A stretch of DNA of 15,861 nt from JAVBPP01 sp031549535. GTDB taxonomy: Bacteria > Bacillota > Clostridia > Oscillospirales > Acutalibacteraceae. The notes under the pieces are model-generated. The model saw nothing but the letters and a program-made list of their open reading frames with translations, was not told the origin of the DNA and ran no database searches. The translations under genes were made by a program, and so were the position numbers. This document shows positions 9,001 to 15,861 of the stretch, in pieces. Each line of letters begins with the position of its first letter. Position 1 is the first letter of the stretch. The stretch is from assembly GCA_031549535.1 (NCBI GenBank), contig JAVBPP010000106.1:1-15861 (forward strand), in the 5' to 3' direction.

Positions 9001-10310
9001 ACCAGTTGCAGGATGTTATGGCGTTTTTGTATACGAGGCCGCAGCTTGTGCGCCGCCACCTGCTGCGCTGCTGTGCGGTGCAGTTTGAGCAGGGGGATGT
9101 GCTGCACTGGTGGCATCGCCTGCCCAAGTCCGCCGGAGGTTTGCGCGGGGTGCGCACAAAATGCAGCGACGATCTGCTGTGGCTGCCCCTGTTCTGTGCC
9201 CAATATGTCAATGCAACGGGGGACTTTGAATTTTTAAAAACCAACGCCCCATTTTTGCAGGGCGAGGAATTGGGTGAAAACGAGGGCGAACGCTATTTTC
9301 AGCCCCAGCGCAGCGGACATTCCGCAAGCGTTTATGAGCATTGTATCCGCGCAATCGAACACGCGGCGCGTTTTGGGGAGCACGGCCTGCCCCTCATGGG
9401 CGTTGGCGATTGGAATGATGGCTTTAGCCGCATCGGTGCGGCCGGAAAGGGCGAAAGTGTTTGGATGGCGCAGTTTTACAGCATGGTGCTCACCGCCTTT
9501 GCGCCGCTGTGTGAGCGCATGGAGGATTTGCAGCGTGTTGCGGAGTACCGCCGCTTGGCTGTTTTAATGCACACGACCGTGGACGATGTCTGTTGGGACG
9601 GTGACCATTATCTGCGCGCCTTCTGCGATGACGGAACTCCCGTGGGTAAAACCGGCGCGGCGGAATGCGCCATTGACAGCCTCACGCAGTCTTTCGCCGT
9701 GCTCTGTGATATGCCAAGCGCCCAACGCAGGCACCAGGCGCTGGATAGCGCCGTGAAAGCGCTGGTGGACAAGCAAAACGGCATCGTTAAGCTTTTTACG
9801 CCCCCTTTTACGCCCGATGGTATCCGCCCCGGCTATGTTGCGGCCTATCCGGCGGGCATACGCGAAAACGGTGGGCAATATACCCATGCGGCCGTCTGGC
9901 TGGCCATCGCCCTGCTGCGCGAGAATCGCAGGGAGGAGGGCTATGCCCTGCTGCGCATGCTCAACCCCGCCGATTTTTGTGCGGACGAGGCTTGCGCCGC
10001 CCGCTATCGCGCGGAGCCCTATGCCCTGGCCGGAGATGTTTCGGCGAGCCAAGGCATAGAGGGACGCGCGGGCTGGAGCCTTTACACCGGCTCCGCAGCC
10101 TGGTTTTACCGCGCGGTTGTGGAAGATCTGTTGGGCATCGGTATGCAGGATGGGCAGCTCACACTGAGCCCCCGCCTGCCGCAGAGTTGGGAGAACTGCA
10201 CTGCATGCCTGACAACGCCGCAGGGAAAGCAGCTTTTGGACATCAGCGCCTGCGGTAAGGGCGAAGAGGGCAGGCATGCAAAGCCCCAAAAATTAACGGC
10301 GCGTGAATAG
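3048..10310 (+). CDS. Cyclic beta-1,2-glucan synthase (NdvB/ChvB/Cgs-like)
   Basis: This 2420-residue membrane enzyme should build beta-1,2-glucan from UDP-glucose, then cyclise and trim it. An N-terminal WLSDNYYILARE element (about 34-45) leads to a first membrane segment (about 229-265). The GT84 domain follows, with DGD, DADT (433-436), HDILEG (546-551) and the RLNRW-VRGDWQ motif (578-588). More membrane segments lie at about 615-655, 670-712 and 736-777. The glycoamylase-like cyclising domain (GH189 type) has TSPTNIG (832-838), ISESG with Glu1060, FYEAADF with Glu1130 and MAHHVGMS (1151-1158). Glu1060 and Glu1130 are my candidates for its catalytic pair. The C-terminal GH94 part contains NPSFGTM, LTPWQNDP, GFRDQLQD (Asp1985, Asp1989) and GDWNDG (Asp2121, Asp2124), where GH94 carries its general acid. 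Rhizobial homologues are near 2800 residues, so this one is compact. The Shine-Dalgarno (AAGGA) is weak and distant. No exporter gene is in the window. Confidence 0.93.
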   Translation: MKNQALRKMLREQLADLQKQYGETLHSKTPTKVGEWLSDNYYILARESAAVLKNLRHAGALPQAQDGLPTLFHECSACCEGGALPDTQTLASLFSQRELCAQESQSMELMLRAALLHAAWEACTQNGGNAKMLGDSIQALRNLQEIDFEELLARTSKLERLFLQDPAGVYPQMDEHSRAHYRRHAQRRAEQLGVSETEFAQQILQNARENNVHIGTLFETRENHAKRGGLFLALELLLPVLLSLLLGVLLRKWYLPLLTVLPLWEALRGSVERFSLRTVEPCYLPRMQPDSELAQRANTLITVSMLVPEPQEAHKLKKRMLELYRSNAQPNIGICCLLDFKAANTPEKPEDRAAIAAVRRVVGDLNQQYGGSFFLAVRPRVFSPTQGSYSGLERKRGAITELVRAIRTEQSAFLVLDGDRQFLRSTQYLLALDADTLLPMDTAAELLAVAVHPLNRAVIDTAAGRVTAGYGILVPRIENELFGEDATRFTRLLAGDGGITVYDSFASERYQDLFGDGIFSGKGLIDVAAFHALLENAFPPEQVLSHDILEGGFLRVGFVSDLQAADGFPRKQGSYFARLNRWVRGDWQNLPFIYEKGPLTRLTRYKLLDNLRRSLTPVFSCLGLLLSLLLPRGAAWAVILCALLATAGPGFLSFLRTLAAGGPGMLSRLYYSDVIPSALSALLRAALAVVMLPQTAYTCADALLRALYRLFFSRKKLLEWTTAAQSEQEGMRVKTLLQFWPSLLTGGLLVAFGSPLQRLVGLFFLADIPFALLSARVKRIGKQALSYRQRDRLQSYAAAMWRYYEEQCTKENNFLPPDNVQETPVYTVAQRTSPTNIGLALLCCLAARDLGFLCSADLYKRLDESLCSIEKLEKWNGNLLNWYDTVTLRPLHPRYVSTVDSGNFLCSLVTLRQGISEYFGEEPRLKELAARVQALSVASDLRPLYHERRRLFHIGIDLETGELSRSFYDLLMSEARMTGYYAVASRAVPKKHWGAMGRMLVRDGRYTGPVSWTGTMFEYFMPYLFLPAPRGSLSYEGLEFCLWCQRKRVRQHGIPWGISESGFFAFDRQLNYQYKAHGVQKLGLKRGLDSELVISPYSSFLALTIAPHAALRNLSQLEHMELTGRCGFYEAADFTPARTGGQDYTVVRSYMAHHVGMSLLAVLNTLQSGVVQKRFLSDDCMAAASSLLLEKIPSGAVVFADVDLREVPVTREHIEAPMREYGEVSNACAHVKLLTNGEWTSVLSDTGAGFSLYRGSNVTRHSRDLLQHPIGIFALFRYGNRVLPAVKALGTADGTQFSAAFTDNEVNFRAGNDALRLLTRAQVHPRMPCEQRQYSLKNNTASEMKGDFLVYLEPSLISGATENEHPAFFKLFLLDSYDAANRLLLFTRRPREQGQTLCMALGFLEAIPFSWETARDKLLQAGDGIFSLLQADTNLQGGRGNPDACAALCVRMQLPPKSSRKLTLLLACASTREEAVERLLRVREQGGIQPNKGALCPFAGGGVEAVISETVLPALFYAGNPSQESGAAVAANTLRGRDPLWSLGISGDYPVIYAAVEAPEEAGRVLPYILLNKRLRVCCILTDLVIAYREGSEYDTPILSALRELIKKENCEMNVGTAGGIHLVNIGQRSEQEENALKARATFIAPKTAERFHKTERNYEPLPLLDAAPVPEYSRAKRGISVKGGTFTGKGFLVNKSEKQACVPWSFILSNPSFGTMAGDKALGFSWAINARENKLTPWQNDPCADNRGERLLLKVQGKLYDLIHGAGACFAPDEICYEGEVAGLRYKVSLCVPEKGMAKFIHLSLENRTVKKQQYTLAYYTEPVLGVNREGAAALRLECANGGVLANHASGNFKGWSFLTVSGGADSVCRDRADFFMGNWSGQEQGYHGDPCAAVCKVVELDGDAKTELHFTLAFAMNRRAALLMPEKAGFHLEASPAPSLQIQTPNEALNQMVNRFLPAQILSSRFQGRTGFYQCGGAWGFRDQLQDVMAFLYTRPQLVRRHLLRCCAVQFEQGDVLHWWHRLPKSAGGLRGVRTKCSDDLLWLPLFCAQYVNATGDFEFLKTNAPFLQGEELGENEGERYFQPQRSGHSASVYEHCIRAIEHAARFGEHGLPLMGVGDWNDGFSRIGAAGKGESVWMAQFYSMVLTAFAPLCERMEDLQRVAEYRRLAVLMHTTVDDVCWDGDHYLRAFCDDGTPVGKTGAAECAIDSLTQSFAVLCDMPSAQRRHQALDSAVKALVDKQNGIVKLFTPPFTPDGIRPGYVAAYPAGIRENGGQYTHAAVWLAIALLRENRREEGYALLRMLNPADFCADEACAARYRAEPYALAGDVSASQGIEGRAGWSLYTGSAAWFYRAVVEDLLGIGMQDGQLTLSPRLPQSWENCTACLTTPQGKQLLDISACGKGEEGRHAKPQKLTARE

Positions 10311-10364
10311 TCTGTAAAACAAAAAAAATATACCGAAAAAAAAACAGTTTTTTGTTGTTTTGCT

Positions 10365-10385
10365 ATGCTTTTCCAAGGAAAGCAT
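10365..10385. repeat. Hairpin abutting the next promoter
   Basis: ATGCTTTTCC (10365-10374) and GGAAAGCAT (10377-10385) form a 9-bp stem with one bulged T and a tiny loop. It ends 2 bases before the -35 box of the promoter at 10387. It lacks a following T tract. Upstream, 10319-10361 is a run of A-rich then T-rich DNA that could form a weak A-T stem, but I see no GC-rich terminator for the synthase gene. The palindrome could be an operator. Confidence 0.4.
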
Positions 10386-10386
10386 C

Positions 10387-10415
10387 TTGACGCAAGCATG
10401 TAAAATCTCTATAAT
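10387..10415 (+). promoter_or_regulatory. Near-consensus sigma-A promoter of the Ig-repeat gene
   Basis: TTGACG (10387-10392) and TATAAT (10410-10415) are separated by exactly 17 bases: 5 of 6 and 6 of 6 matches to consensus. Transcription should start near 10422, giving a leader of about 110 bases that carries the hairpin at 10445-10474. The vegetative promoter indicates that the secreted-protein gene is expressed separately from the sporulation genes upstream. Confidence 0.85.
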
Positions 10416-10444
10416 CTAGTTGTACCCGTGTCATACAATCTGTT

Positions 10445-10474
10445 CCCCCCGCCTTTGTCGGAGAAGGCGGGGGG
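10445..10474 (+). promoter_or_regulatory. GC-rich 11-bp hairpin in the 5' leader
   Basis: CCCCCCGCCTT (10445-10455) pairs perfectly with AAGGCGGGGGG (10464-10474) around an 8-base loop. It lies between the promoter and the ribosome binding site of the Ig-repeat gene. No T tract follows (the next bases are CGGATGCG), so it is not an intrinsic terminator. It may protect the 5' end of a long mRNA from decay. No riboswitch class is recognised. Confidence 0.65.
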
Positions 10475-10531
10475 CGGATGCGATATAAACACAGGCGCAT
10501 TGCGGCAACTATGAATTTATGGAGGAAAAGC

Positions 10532-13500
10532 ATGAAAACAACAAAGAAACTGCTTAGTATTTTGCTCATTGCAGTGATGCTGGTTTCCAGCGTTCCGCTC
10601 ATGTCTTATGCAATCAAGCCATATCGGGATTCCGCTATCACGAAATATGACGATGCAGATAAGCCCGTATTTACCTTGGAGCAAAATGCAAGCATGCTGC
10701 TGGACGCATTGGATGAATCCCTCGGCAAGGCTGAGTCAGCGCCGATTGATATCCCCATCGCAAACGTTACAGTTGACCTTTCCTCAGTCAATGCCTTGCT
10801 GAAAACGCTGGATGATTTGCAGTATGCGGTCAGCGGCGGTATACTCGGCGGCTTGAAACAGGCGTTTTTGCAAGGGGCAATCGGTGATATTGCAACGATT
10901 GATTTTGACGCAACCAAGGGCAATCGCCGTGGCACCACAGAAGATTTGACGATTATCTACAACGTGATTCAACTACTCCAGGATAACTGGAACCTCATCA
11001 GCGAACTCGTTCAAGGCAAATTGAATTTCGGCATGGTCGGCGGATTGATTGGCGACCAGCTGAACGAAGTGCTCAGCTTGCTGGATGTCTCTTACATCTT
11101 TAAGGTAGTTCTGTTTGTTTTAGCCAATCCCAGTGAGAACGGTGCCGTTCCGGACGCGGCCAATATGCCCACTGTGGATGAAATGGTGGAAGATGCGGCA
11201 AAGCAAATCCTCAGCCTGCTCATGGGCGGTGAGCTCAGCGCAGGGCTGGATAAGGCGTTTGATATCAACAAGGATATGACGACCTATGATTTCCTGTATG
11301 AGCTTGTTGCGGCCATTTACAATGATTTGCTGGTAAATGTCTTTAACACCCAAATCCGGCAGATGGTGCGTGAGGCCTGTGGCGTTGACCCCGCCTTCCC
11401 CATCGATCAGGATGTTCCCGCAAATGCGCCGGGGCTGAATCAATATGCCCAGGTAGTGAACGTGAATTTTGAGGTGCCTGCGCTGGATTTGAGCGGGGGC
11501 AACCTAATTCAATCCATGAACGAAAATCTGGGCAAAATTGTCACCAGCATCATCAAGGACTATGACCAGACCGGTAAATGGGATTATTCGGATAACACAA
11601 AGGTTATCAACAATCTCACCGTGGCGCTCAAGCACGCCTGGCTTGTGACGGACGGCACCATTATCCCGGACAGCGCCGGCATCGCGCCCAGAAGCAAAAA
11701 TGAAATTGAGCAGATGAGCAACCAGCAGTTCCTGGCCTACATGCTGCGTGCGATTCTGAATACCATTGACACTGCAGTGGTAATGCCGGGCGACGAAAGC
11801 CTGCTTGCCAACTTCCTGCGCGATTTGCCCACGATTTACATTCCGGAGGATGCAACCAACATCACGCGCGTGTTGTGGTATACCGTGCAGGAGCTGACCA
11901 ACCACTTCCTGCCGGGGCAGAATTATGCCACCCTTTCGGCAACAAAGAACAAGGACGATGTCCAGAGTATTCTGAATATAGCGGCGGATTTAATTGTTTA
12001 CGGCTTGAATAAAACCGGAGATAGCAATCTTGCAGCCAAAGCCACAGGTGCGAAGCCGCAGGATAACGCAGGCATGCTGCCCTATGGGGTGGGCTTTGAC
12101 AAAATGCTTACTCTGGTGATGCAAAAGCTGAACGCCAACACCCTCCCCCTGTTTAGCAAGGCAATCACCATCAATGCCAGCGATTCTCAGGCCGGTTGGA
12201 AGGCGCTGGATCAACTGGTATTTATGCTCATTAACAAAAATTGGCTCCCGGCGGATATCATAAACAACGCCACCATCACAAAAGAGCTGTTGCAAAACCG
12301 CATTCTTAAAAATTTGTGCAATTTGGATATCAGCGGTATCTTGGCAGTGATAGACAAGGAAAAGAACACCCAGTCAGACCTGTATCAATATAACATTAAG
12401 CAGAACCTGTTTATTGTTGTGCGCAATGCTATCAACAGTGTTTTCCCGGGTGCAATTACGGATAAGGATTCAAAGGGTGTTTCTTATCTTTCCGATGCGG
12501 CAAAGCTGAATATCTTTGACCGCTTGATGGATAACGATAACCTGCTGCCGATGATGGAGCGCATCATTAAACAATTTAACACCAGAAAAACGTCGCTTGC
12601 CAAGATTCTGCTGCCCATGCTGGCTTCTGCTATGGGCGTGAGCAAGTCGCAGGAGATGGGGCCGCTGGTTGTAACTGCGCCCGACCGCATCTCAGGCTTA
12701 ACGAGCTTTACGCTGAAAAACACCTCCAAGGGCGTAAACAGCGGCTACACAAACAGCAGCGGTACCTTTAAGCAGGATTCTCTGTATAATTACGTCATTA
12801 CAGACTACCACGTGTATGAAAACCCCATCAGCGGTGAGCGTAAGAAACTGGATATGAAGCTTTCCGGCATCAGCCCGGGCAAAACCGTCACCACGGGTAA
12901 GGTCATTAAGGGGGGCGCGGAGCTGCAAATCGCGCTGACTGGAGCTCTCCCAGCCGCGAAGGAAACCAGCATCACCATTGAGCTGGAGTATATGGCAACG
13001 AATGAGCGGGGCGAATCCATCACCGCCGCGCCGTTGATGATGCGCCTGGATATGTTCTACACGGCTAATGTCAACGACGATTCCAAGACTTACACGAAGA
13101 AAACGGCTTCAAACAATCAATATGTCTATCTGAATCAGCCGAAAGCTTTCTTCTTGGAAAAGAGCGAGATATCTCTTTACTCTACCGTTTCCAAGTATAC
13201 AGTTCCGGTGGGCAGAACGGCGAACTCAAACTTCTTGGGCTTTGGCAACATGGATGTGAATTTCACTGTAAATAATGTTGCCATAACCAATGCCGAAAGT
13301 GCAAAATACTTTGCCTCCACCCTGCGCAAGCAGTCAACAGATTTGGAGAGCACCTTAGAAACCTCGATTCCCCTCTATCCGTTTGACGCGGCGAAAAAAG
13401 CGAGCTCGGGCAGCTATGTAACCCGTTCTGAGGTTCCGCTCAACCAGAGCTTCCCCGTGAACTATTCCATCACTGTCAAAAACACAGAGAACAACTCCGG

Positions 13501-15861
13501 CACCACTACCTTTACAGGCAGCATTCCGATTATCTCCTATGACGATGCCAACCTGCCCAACAAATACGCGGAGGAAATGGCACTCAGCCGCCAGAAGTCC
13601 AATTACAGCAGCGCAACTGCTTGGGACACCTACATCAAGGCGATGTCAAAGGCGGCTTATCTGAGCCTCAAGCCCCTGCGCGCGGCGGATTTGCTGAGCA
13701 CCATAGTAACAGAATATCAACCGGCGATGACAGCGCTGACCAACGCAATCACCGCGCTGGAAAAAACCAAAAAGGTCGACAGTAATTTGACGGCGATTCA
13801 GGATTTGCTGGTGAAATACAGCGGCCGTCAAGACATTAACAATTACGACAAAGCCGGCTATATCTTTGATGACGAGATGGACTTCGTCCCCTACACCTGG
13901 TACAACTTCAACGAGGCACTCACAAGGGCAACCGAAGTGTTAACGGCAGCCAAGTCAACCGATCCGCTCGTTCATGTTGACTATGACGCGGCAACGCTGA
14001 TTAACACTGCGAAGTATATTGAGCTTATGCGTTCCCGCCGCATCCTTGTAAAATCTACGGATGCGCCGTTAAAAGAAGCCCTTGCCCAGTGCAAGCTGGA
14101 GTACCCCACGAGCTACTATGTAGATTTGACGGAGTATAACAGGGCCGTGGCCTTTGCAAACAAAGTGCTCAGCACGTTTAACTCCGCAACCACCCCCAAC
14201 TCCAAGGTAAACACCGCCAGAACACAGTTGCTGCGTGCGTTTAAGCAATTGCAATTCAAGCCCGAGCTTAAGATTGCGTTCTTTGAGCACAAGGATGTAG
14301 ACGGGTTGATTGCAACCACGGCAGTGCGCGCCTATCCGGGCGCGGCCATTACCGCTCCACCGGCAAAACACACCAAGGCGCAGACCTTTGGAGGATGGAT
14401 TAACCCACCGGCAACCATGCCGCTGGAAGGCACCCCGGCCGATACCAAGTGCAGCTACACCAATAAGGCCTTCACCGGCATTACAATCACCTCGAAACCC
14501 ACTTACATGCTCAAGGGTCAAGCGCTGGATTCTTCCAAGATTGTCTTTACCCTAAAGTTTAACAACGGCACTGTGGGTGATTTGACAGGGTACAAGGTCA
14601 AATCTGCCGCGGATATCACCGGGTATGACAAAACAAAAACCGGAAAGCAGAAGATTACGGTAGCTTACACCTATTCCGGAACGGAAAAGACAGCAAGCTT
14701 TGATTTGCCGGTCTATGACCGCGTTCCCACAGCGGTGGCAGTTTCCACCAATCCCACGCAGCTTTCCTACGGTTTAAATCAAGCCCTTCTGCTCACCGGC
14801 GGCGTGTTAAAGGTAACGTACACAGACGGGACTACTAAGTCAGTCAGCATGAGTGACTCCAAGGTAAAGGTCACAGGTTACACCACCAGCAAGCTCGGCA
14901 AGCAGACCCTGACCGTAACCTACACGGAAAACACGGTTGCCAAAACCTGTACGTTCAGCGTAACTGTTTATGCAGCCCCCACAAGCGTGAAGCTGAACAC
15001 CAGTTCCATTACCATTGGCGTTGGCCAGAGCGTTAAGCTGACCGCAACCTTCGCGCCCACCAATGCAGCGTTTAAGAAAGCGTTTTCTTCCAGCGTCCCT
15101 GGCGTTGCAACAGTAGACGCGAATACCGGCACAGTCAAGGGCGTAAAGGCCGGAACAACCACCATCACCGTGAAGGCCTATAATGGCGTATATTACAAGT
15201 GCAGCGTGAAGGTTTTGGCTGCGCCCACGTCAATTACACTTAGCAAAACCAGCGCAACAATTGGTGTTGCCGAAACCTTACAACTGAGTGCAACATACAA
15301 TCCAAGCACTGCGTTGAAGCAAGGCAGCTGGACCAGCAGCAACACCGCAGTTGCAACAGTCAGTAGTTCAACAGGCCTAATTAAGGGCGTCAAAGCCGGA
15401 ACAGCCACCATCAGTTACAAGGCCTGGAACGGCAGAACCGCTTCCATGAAAATAACGGTCGCTGCCGCCCCCAGTTCCGTGAAACTGAACGTTTCCTCTC
15501 TGACCCTGGGCAAGGGCGATAGCTACACCACAAAGCTGACCCTCTCCCCAAGCACGGCGGCCAGCTACAAGAGAATCTACACCACCAGCAACTCCAAGGT
15601 TGCAACGGTCAGCTCAACAGGCGTGATTAAGGCCGTCGGCACAGGCACGGCAACCATAAAGGTTACGGTCTGCAACGGCAAGTACTACAGCGTTAAGGTG
15701 ACAGTAAAAGCGGCTCCGACCTCCGTGAAGCTGAATGTCAGCTCCCTGACCCTGGGCAAGGGCGAGAGCTACACCACAAAGCTGACCCTCTCGCCGAGCA
15801 CGTCTGCCAGCTATAAGAGAACCTACACCACCAGCAACTCCAAAGTTGCAACGGTCAGCTC
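10532..15861 (+). CDS. Giant secreted multidomain protein with Ig-like repeats, partial
   Basis: The frame is open from the ATG at 10532 to the window edge (1776 codons, no stop), so the C-terminus is missing. GGAGG lies 9 bases upstream of the start. Residues 1-27 are a signal peptide (KK, hydrophobic core, SYA cleavage site). Residues about 28-700 look mainly helical and match nothing I know. About 712-1010 looks beta-rich. About 1020-1082 and 1181-1244 resemble FIVAR helical bundles (SSATAWDTYIKAMSKA type), with a possible weaker copy between. About 1246-1313, with TFGGW at 1285-1289, resembles an InlB/Flg_new module. About 1325-1400 and 1400-1481 are Big_3-like, and from 1482 there are four 82-residue Big_2 units. 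This is typical of surface or matrix adhesins of Gram-positive bacteria. Any anchor (LPXTG, SLH, choline binding) would be beyond the edge. The actual ligand is unknown. Confidence 0.88.
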   Translation, partial: MKTTKKLLSILLIAVMLVSSVPLMSYAIKPYRDSAITKYDDADKPVFTLEQNASMLLDALDESLGKAESAPIDIPIANVTVDLSSVNALLKTLDDLQYAVSGGILGGLKQAFLQGAIGDIATIDFDATKGNRRGTTEDLTIIYNVIQLLQDNWNLISELVQGKLNFGMVGGLIGDQLNEVLSLLDVSYIFKVVLFVLANPSENGAVPDAANMPTVDEMVEDAAKQILSLLMGGELSAGLDKAFDINKDMTTYDFLYELVAAIYNDLLVNVFNTQIRQMVREACGVDPAFPIDQDVPANAPGLNQYAQVVNVNFEVPALDLSGGNLIQSMNENLGKIVTSIIKDYDQTGKWDYSDNTKVINNLTVALKHAWLVTDGTIIPDSAGIAPRSKNEIEQMSNQQFLAYMLRAILNTIDTAVVMPGDESLLANFLRDLPTIYIPEDATNITRVLWYTVQELTNHFLPGQNYATLSATKNKDDVQSILNIAADLIVYGLNKTGDSNLAAKATGAKPQDNAGMLPYGVGFDKMLTLVMQKLNANTLPLFSKAITINASDSQAGWKALDQLVFMLINKNWLPADIINNATITKELLQNRILKNLCNLDISGILAVIDKEKNTQSDLYQYNIKQNLFIVVRNAINSVFPGAITDKDSKGVSYLSDAAKLNIFDRLMDNDNLLPMMERIIKQFNTRKTSLAKILLPMLASAMGVSKSQEMGPLVVTAPDRISGLTSFTLKNTSKGVNSGYTNSSGTFKQDSLYNYVITDYHVYENPISGERKKLDMKLSGISPGKTVTTGKVIKGGAELQIALTGALPAAKETSITIELEYMATNERGESITAAPLMMRLDMFYTANVNDDSKTYTKKTASNNQYVYLNQPKAFFLEKSEISLYSTVSKYTVPVGRTANSNFLGFGNMDVNFTVNNVAITNAESAKYFASTLRKQSTDLESTLETSIPLYPFDAAKKASSGSYVTRSEVPLNQSFPVNYSITVKNTENNSGTTTFTGSIPIISYDDANLPNKYAEEMALSRQKSNYSSATAWDTYIKAMSKAAYLSLKPLRAADLLSTIVTEYQPAMTALTNAITALEKTKKVDSNLTAIQDLLVKYSGRQDINNYDKAGYIFDDEMDFVPYTWYNFNEALTRATEVLTAAKSTDPLVHVDYDAATLINTAKYIELMRSRRILVKSTDAPLKEALAQCKLEYPTSYYVDLTEYNRAVAFANKVLSTFNSATTPNSKVNTARTQLLRAFKQLQFKPELKIAFFEHKDVDGLIATTAVRAYPGAAITAPPAKHTKAQTFGGWINPPATMPLEGTPADTKCSYTNKAFTGITITSKPTYMLKGQALDSSKIVFTLKFNNGTVGDLTGYKVKSAADITGYDKTKTGKQKITVAYTYSGTEKTASFDLPVYDRVPTAVAVSTNPTQLSYGLNQALLLTGGVLKVTYTDGTTKSVSMSDSKVKVTGYTTSKLGKQTLTVTYTENTVAKTCTFSVTVYAAPTSVKLNTSSITIGVGQSVKLTATFAPTNAAFKKAFSSSVPGVATVDANTGTVKGVKAGTTTITVKAYNGVYYKCSVKVLAAPTSITLSKTSATIGVAETLQLSATYNPSTALKQGSWTSSNTAVATVSSSTGLIKGVKAGTATISYKAWNGRTASMKITVAAAPSSVKLNVSSLTLGKGDSYTTKLTLSPSTAASYKRIYTTSNSKVATVSSTGVIKAVGTGTATIKVTVCNGKYYSVKVTVKAAPTSVKLNVSSLTLGKGESYTTKLTLSPSTSASYKRTYTTSNSKVATVS
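14975..15861 (+). repeat. Tandem 246-bp repeats encoding Big_2 Ig-like domains
   Basis: Four in-phase units start at 14975, 15221, 15467 and 15713, each exactly 246 bp (82 residues); the last is cut by the window edge. Each begins AP(T/S)S(V/I)(K/T)L and contains the Big_2 core ATV followed by G-(T/L)-(V/I)-K-(G/A)-V-(K/G)-(A/T)-GT-(T/A)-TI. Units 3 and 4 are about 88% identical at DNA level (18 differences in 149 bases), while units 1 and 2 are more divergent. This points to recent duplication at the 3' side and probably more copies beyond the window. Confidence 0.85.

Noticed and set aside
9564..10289. Minus-strand open frame of 241 codons
   Set aside because: Antisense to the conserved GH94 end of the glucan synthase gene; no domain and no credible context.
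10319..10361. Intrinsic terminator after the glucan synthase
   Set aside because: The A-rich and T-rich runs can pair only through A-T bases with a mismatch, and there is no GC stem.
14069..14521. Minus-strand open frame of 150 codons
   Set aside because: Antisense to the FIVAR/InlB-like part of the secreted protein, whose plus-strand reading has signal peptide, modules and ribosome binding site.
14975..15861. Regular repeats as a CRISPR array
   Set aside because: The 246-bp period, open reading frame and Big_2 protein motifs show coding domain repeats, with no short repeat-spacer pattern.

Overview
The window looks like chromosome of an endospore-forming member of the Clostridia. Two genes (spoVAC, spoVAD) belong to the spore-specific dipicolinic acid (DPA) transport system. 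Ribosome binding sites are strong GGAGG types, and the coding DNA is fairly GC-rich (about 65% in sampled lines of the giant gene). An Oscillospiraceae-like genome fits but is inferred, not shown.

Layout. Positions 1-940 are lower in GC (43% over 181-480). This part holds, on the minus strand, a sigma-70-like gene that lacks its region 4, followed upstream by a tRNA-Pro(GGG) gene with its own promoter and terminator. Everything from 1211 on reads on the plus strand: spoVAC (1211-1657), spoVAD (1670-2683), a spacer with two strong inverted repeats where spoVAE would be expected, a 57-residue one-span membrane protein (2811-2984), and one 2420-residue gene (3048-10310). That gene encodes a cyclic beta-1,2-glucan synthase with three catalytic modules: a GT84 polymerase, a glycoamylase-like cyclising transglycosylase and a GH94 phosphorylase. 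After a 221-bp spacer with a near-consensus sigma-A promoter and a GC-rich leader hairpin comes a very large secreted protein (10532 to beyond the window). It has a signal peptide, a long unassigned helical part, FIVAR-like bundles, an InlB/Flg_new-like module and a run of bacterial Ig-like domains that is cut by the window edge.

How the parts may work together. SpoVAC and SpoVAD act in DPA movement across the spore inner membrane. The small membrane protein and the glucan synthase follow in the same direction with gaps of 127 and 63 bp, so co-transcription in sporulating cells is possible but unproven. The Ig-repeat protein has its own vegetative-type promoter and is probably a separate unit. 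The main points of interest are the missing spoVAE, the structured spacer in its place, and a cyclic-glucan synthase next to spore-germination genes.
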